Origin: a bacterium | GTDB lineage: Bacteria > UBP14 > UBA6098 > 4484-93 | Direction of reading: 5' to 3' | NCBI GenBank assembly: GCA_021158465.1 | Contig: JAGGUN010000032.1 | Coordinates: forward strand, 1-8,005 | Length of the DNA: 8,005 nt | Part shown: in pieces, positions 6,261-8,005 of the stretch | How the letters are laid out: every line of letters starts with the position of its first letter | Position numbering within the stretch: position 1 is the stretch's first letter | Position numbers and translations under genes: made by a program | The notes under the pieces: generated by a model | Database searches by the model: none | The model's input: only the letters and a program-made list of their open reading frames with translations | Told to the model about the DNA's origin: nothing

Positions 6261-6343
6261 CTGCACCAATTCCAAAGCTCAAGTGCCAAAACGCACGTCA
6301 GAGAACAGCAGTAGCGAGCAACAGGTTAAAGTCAAACGGGAGC

Positions 6344-6371
6344 TTGACAAACCTCATAGCCAGCGTATATT
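6344..6371 (+). promoter_or_regulatory. gatA promoter, predicted leaderless
   Basis: TTGACA (6344-6349), a 16-nt spacer and TATATT (6366-6371) form a near-consensus sigma70 promoter. The expected start point is about 6378-6379, only two or three bases before ATG 6381, and there is no Shine-Dalgarno there. The gatA mRNA is therefore predicted to be leaderless. The rest of the 120-bp gap after the phosphatase shows nothing else convincing. Confidence 0.65.
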
Positions 6372-6380
6372 CCCTTTGCT

Positions 6381-7799
6381 ATGAAAAAAATACTAAGATT
6401 TTCGGCGAAGAAGCAGGCAGAGCTTCTGAAAAAAGGGGAGGTCTCCTCCCGTGAGCTTGTCGAGGCTTACCTCGAGCGAATCGAAGAAAGACGGGATATA
6501 AACGCCTTCATCACTATATCGGATGAGGCTCTATCCGAGGCGAAAAGAATGGATTCAGTCCGAGCCGGGGGGGAAAATGTCGGTCCACTTTCCGGGCTTC
6601 CCGTGGCAATCAAGGACAACATCGTAACGAAGGGGATACGAACTACCTGTGCCTCGAAGATGCTCGAGAAATTCGTTCCGCCGTTCGATGCGACGGTGGT
6701 AGAGAAGATAAAGGGCTCAGGTGGCATTGTGCTTGGCAAGACGAATATGGATGAGTTCGCAATGGGTTCATCCTCCGAGTGGAGTATATTCGGTGCAGTG
6801 AAGAACCCGCTCGATACGACGCTCACAGCAGGAGGCTCATCAGGAGGCTCGGCTGCCGCGGTTGCGGATTTTCAGGCACCGTTTGCGCTTGGCTCGGACA
6901 CAGGAGGCTCGGCTCGCCTGCCGGCATCGTTCTGCTCCATTGTTGGGTTCAAACCGACATACGGTAGGGTCTCACGGTATGGACTCGTCGCATTCGCATC
7001 CTCGCTCGACCAGATAGCACCGCTTGCAAGGAATGTCGAGGATATAGCATTTTTATTTAACATAATTGCTGGACCGGATGAGAGGGACTCAACAAGTATA
7101 AAAGAGCCTTTTGTCCCTTTGGAGAATCTTGGGTTCGACATTTCGAAGGTGAAGCTTGGCATGGTAAAAGAGGGTTTGGGCGAGGGAGTGGAGAAGAGGG
7201 TCAGGGATGTTGTTGTCAGGGCGATAGAGATGCTTCCATCCGCTGTCGATGAGGTGTCGGTACCTGAGGTCAATTATTCCGTCCCGATATACTATGTAAT
7301 ATCCACTGCGGAGGCGTCGAGCAACCTCGCAAGATACGACGGTATCCGATATTCATATCGTGCGGACGGTTATTCCGACCTGAAGGATCTATACATCAAG
7401 ACACGGACGGAGGGTTTCGGCGAGGAGGTCAAGCGGCGGATTATGATAGGCACTTTCGTGCTATCATCTGGCTACTACGAGGCTTATTTTCTCCGCGCCC
7501 AGAAAGCGAGAAGACTTATCAGGGACAGACTGGATACACTGTTCGAGCGGTTCGATTTCCTCGTTATGCCGACATCGCCGACTGTCCCATTCCGGCTTGG
7601 CGAGAAGCTGTCCGACCCGCTGGCAATGTATATGTCCGATATGCTGACCATCATTGCGAACCTCGGTGGGTATCCTGCAATATCGCTCCCCGCATCGAAG
7701 AAAGAATCCATAGGGCTTCAGATAATCGCACCCCGTATGGAGGATGACAGGCTGCTTCGCTTTGCATTCGAGGTCGAGAAAGCACTCTCTGCTATGTAA
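6381..7799 (+). CDS. gatA: Asp-tRNA(Asn)/Glu-tRNA(Gln) amidotransferase subunit A
   Basis: This 472-residue amidase-signature enzyme is at the normal GatA length. It releases ammonia from glutamine; the ammonia passes to GatB, which amidates Glu-tRNA(Gln) (or Asp-tRNA(Asn)) in bacteria that lack the direct synthetases. The catalytic triad is visible: K78 in GLPVAIKDN, the cis-serine S153 in GGSSGGSAAA (151-160), and nucleophile S177 in GSDTGGSARLP. Flanking motifs typical of GatA rather than general amidases include LGKTNMDEFAMGSS (118-131), GFKPTYGRVSRYGLVAFASSLDQ over 189-211, and the C-terminal PTSPTVPF. The ATG has no Shine-Dalgarno but sits immediately after a strong promoter. gatC and gatB are not beside it, so the complex must be assembled from genes elsewhere. 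It lies between unrelated exported-protein genes and appears monocistronic. No missing residues or frameshifts are seen. Confidence 0.97.
   Translation: MKKILRFSAKKQAELLKKGEVSSRELVEAYLERIEERRDINAFITISDEALSEAKRMDSVRAGGENVGPLSGLPVAIKDNIVTKGIRTTCASKMLEKFVPPFDATVVEKIKGSGGIVLGKTNMDEFAMGSSSEWSIFGAVKNPLDTTLTAGGSSGGSAAAVADFQAPFALGSDTGGSARLPASFCSIVGFKPTYGRVSRYGLVAFASSLDQIAPLARNVEDIAFLFNIIAGPDERDSTSIKEPFVPLENLGFDISKVKLGMVKEGLGEGVEKRVRDVVVRAIEMLPSAVDEVSVPEVNYSVPIYYVISTAEASSNLARYDGIRYSYRADGYSDLKDLYIKTRTEGFGEEVKRRIMIGTFVLSSGYYEAYFLRAQKARRLIRDRLDTLFERFDFLVMPTSPTVPFRLGEKLSDPLAMYMSDMLTIIANLGGYPAISLPASKKESIGLQIIAPRMEDDRLLRFAFEVEKALSAM
6436..6450 (+). repeat. GC-rich hairpin inside the 5' part of gatA
   Basis: GGGAGG and CCTCCC are perfectly complementary around a TCT triloop, at codons 19-23 of gatA (EVSS). 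The left arm with the preceding G is a strong Shine-Dalgarno-like sequence, GGGGAGG, hidden by the hairpin. The following GTG at 6451 is out of frame, so no internal start is implied. The encoded residues are normal for GatA; function of the hairpin is unknown. Confidence 0.35.
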
Positions 7800-7822
7800 G
7801 GGTTTTTGTGTGGAAAAGCCTA

Positions 7823-7851
7823 TTGAACAATGAGCAAAAATAGAGTAAATT
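7823..7851 (+). promoter_or_regulatory. Possible promoter of the right-edge exported-protein gene
   Basis: TTGAAC (7823-7828), a 17-nt spacer and TAAATT (7846-7851) match consensus at 4 of 6 in each box. A start near 7858 would give a leader of about 29 nt containing GAGGGG (7874-7879). A second, perfect TTGACA at 7856-7861 has no acceptable -10 behind it. No clear terminator separates this from gatA, so read-through is also possible. Confidence 0.4.
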
Positions 7852-7886
7852 AAAGTTGACAAAAAATAAAGCAGAGGGGTTACAAA

Positions 7887-8005
7887 ATGAAAAATTTATT
7901 CTTTCTTCTTTTCATTCTTCTTCCCGTCTGTCTTTTTTCCTTTGAGATGACCTTATACTGGGAGGTGAGCCACCCTGAGATACCGGGCTTTGGCTATGAC
8001 GCCGC
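7887..8005 (+). CDS. Exported protein of unknown function, N-terminal fragment; continues beyond the right edge
   Basis: ATG 7887 opens a frame of 39 complete codons to the window end with no stop. GAGGGG lies 7 nt upstream, a good ribosome binding site. The start reads MKNLFFLLFILLPVCLFS, a short basic n-region followed by a very hydrophobic core, so this is a Sec signal peptide with likely cleavage after LFS (18). The Cys at 15 is preceded by LPV, which is a poor lipobox, so a lipoprotein is less likely. The visible mature part (FEMTLYWEVSHPEIPGFGY) is rich in Trp, Tyr and Phe and suggests a beta-rich surface or periplasmic protein. Too little is present to name a family. Confidence 0.75.
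   Translation, partial: MKNLFFLLFILLPVCLFSFEMTLYWEVSHPEIPGFGYDA

Noticed and set aside
6283-6296. GTGC-N6-GCAC after the phosphatase stop, as a terminator.
   Set aside because: The stem is only 4 bp and no T-run follows.
7800-7820. GGGTTTTT...GAAAAGCC after the gatA stop, as a terminator.
   Set aside because: The stem has a mismatch, is mostly A-U, and is not followed by a T-run.
7856-7885. A perfect TTGACA at 7856-7861 as the -35 of the right-edge gene.
   Set aside because: Bases at 16-18 nt spacing (GTTACA, TTACAA) are poor -10 boxes, and the gene has a good ribosome site that such a start point would remove.

Overview
The window looks like ordinary bacterial chromosome of intermediate GC content, tightly packed, with no insertion sequence, phage gene, RNA gene or CRISPR array that I can see. 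The phosphatase ends in a 'YPNPFN' beta-sandwich tail of the kind common on secreted proteins in Bacteroidota/FCB bacteria and in candidate phyla such as WOR-3 or Cloacimonadota. Together with GatA, an NtrC-type regulator and sigma70-like promoters, this suggests an uncultured Gram-negative-type lineage of that broad group. This assignment is an inference and is weak at phylum level.

Layout. (1) Minus strand, running off the left edge: the start of a small stand-alone GyrI-like (AraC effector-binding) protein. Upstream lie a near-consensus promoter and a leader of about 115 nt that may fold over the ribosome binding site. (2) Minus strand, 4735 down to 497: a compact three-gene operon of Na+/phosphate-cotransporter-family protein with a C-terminal PhoU-like domain, then a membrane histidine kinase, then an NtrC-family sigma54-dependent response regulator. 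The first junction is 1 nt and the second is an ATGA overlap. (3) Plus strand, 4854 to 6260, divergent from the operon: a secreted purple-acid-phosphatase-like metallophosphoesterase. The 118-bp spacer carries a promoter for each direction. (4) Plus strand, 6381 to 7799: gatA, amidotransferase subunit A for Gln-tRNA (and possibly Asn-tRNA) synthesis, under its own near-consensus promoter. (5) Plus strand, from 7887 off the right edge: a new exported protein, of which only the signal peptide and some 20 further residues are visible.

How the genes may work together. The exported phosphatase could release phosphate outside the cytoplasm and the divergent transporter could take it up. The PhoU-like domain on the transporter, translated immediately before a kinase, could report transport or ligand state to the kinase and, through the response regulator, to sigma54 promoters. 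This would be an analogue of the Pst-PhoU-PhoR circuit with a sigma54 output. It rests on gene order and domain content only, and the ligand is not shown.

Two promoters (gatA and the transporter operon) lie so close to their start codons, with no Shine-Dalgarno sequence, that leaderless mRNAs are predicted. I found no convincing intrinsic terminator anywhere. No gene-free stretch exceeds 300 bases; the longest, 258 to 496, holds two candidate promoters, a candidate leader structure and one weak hairpin.
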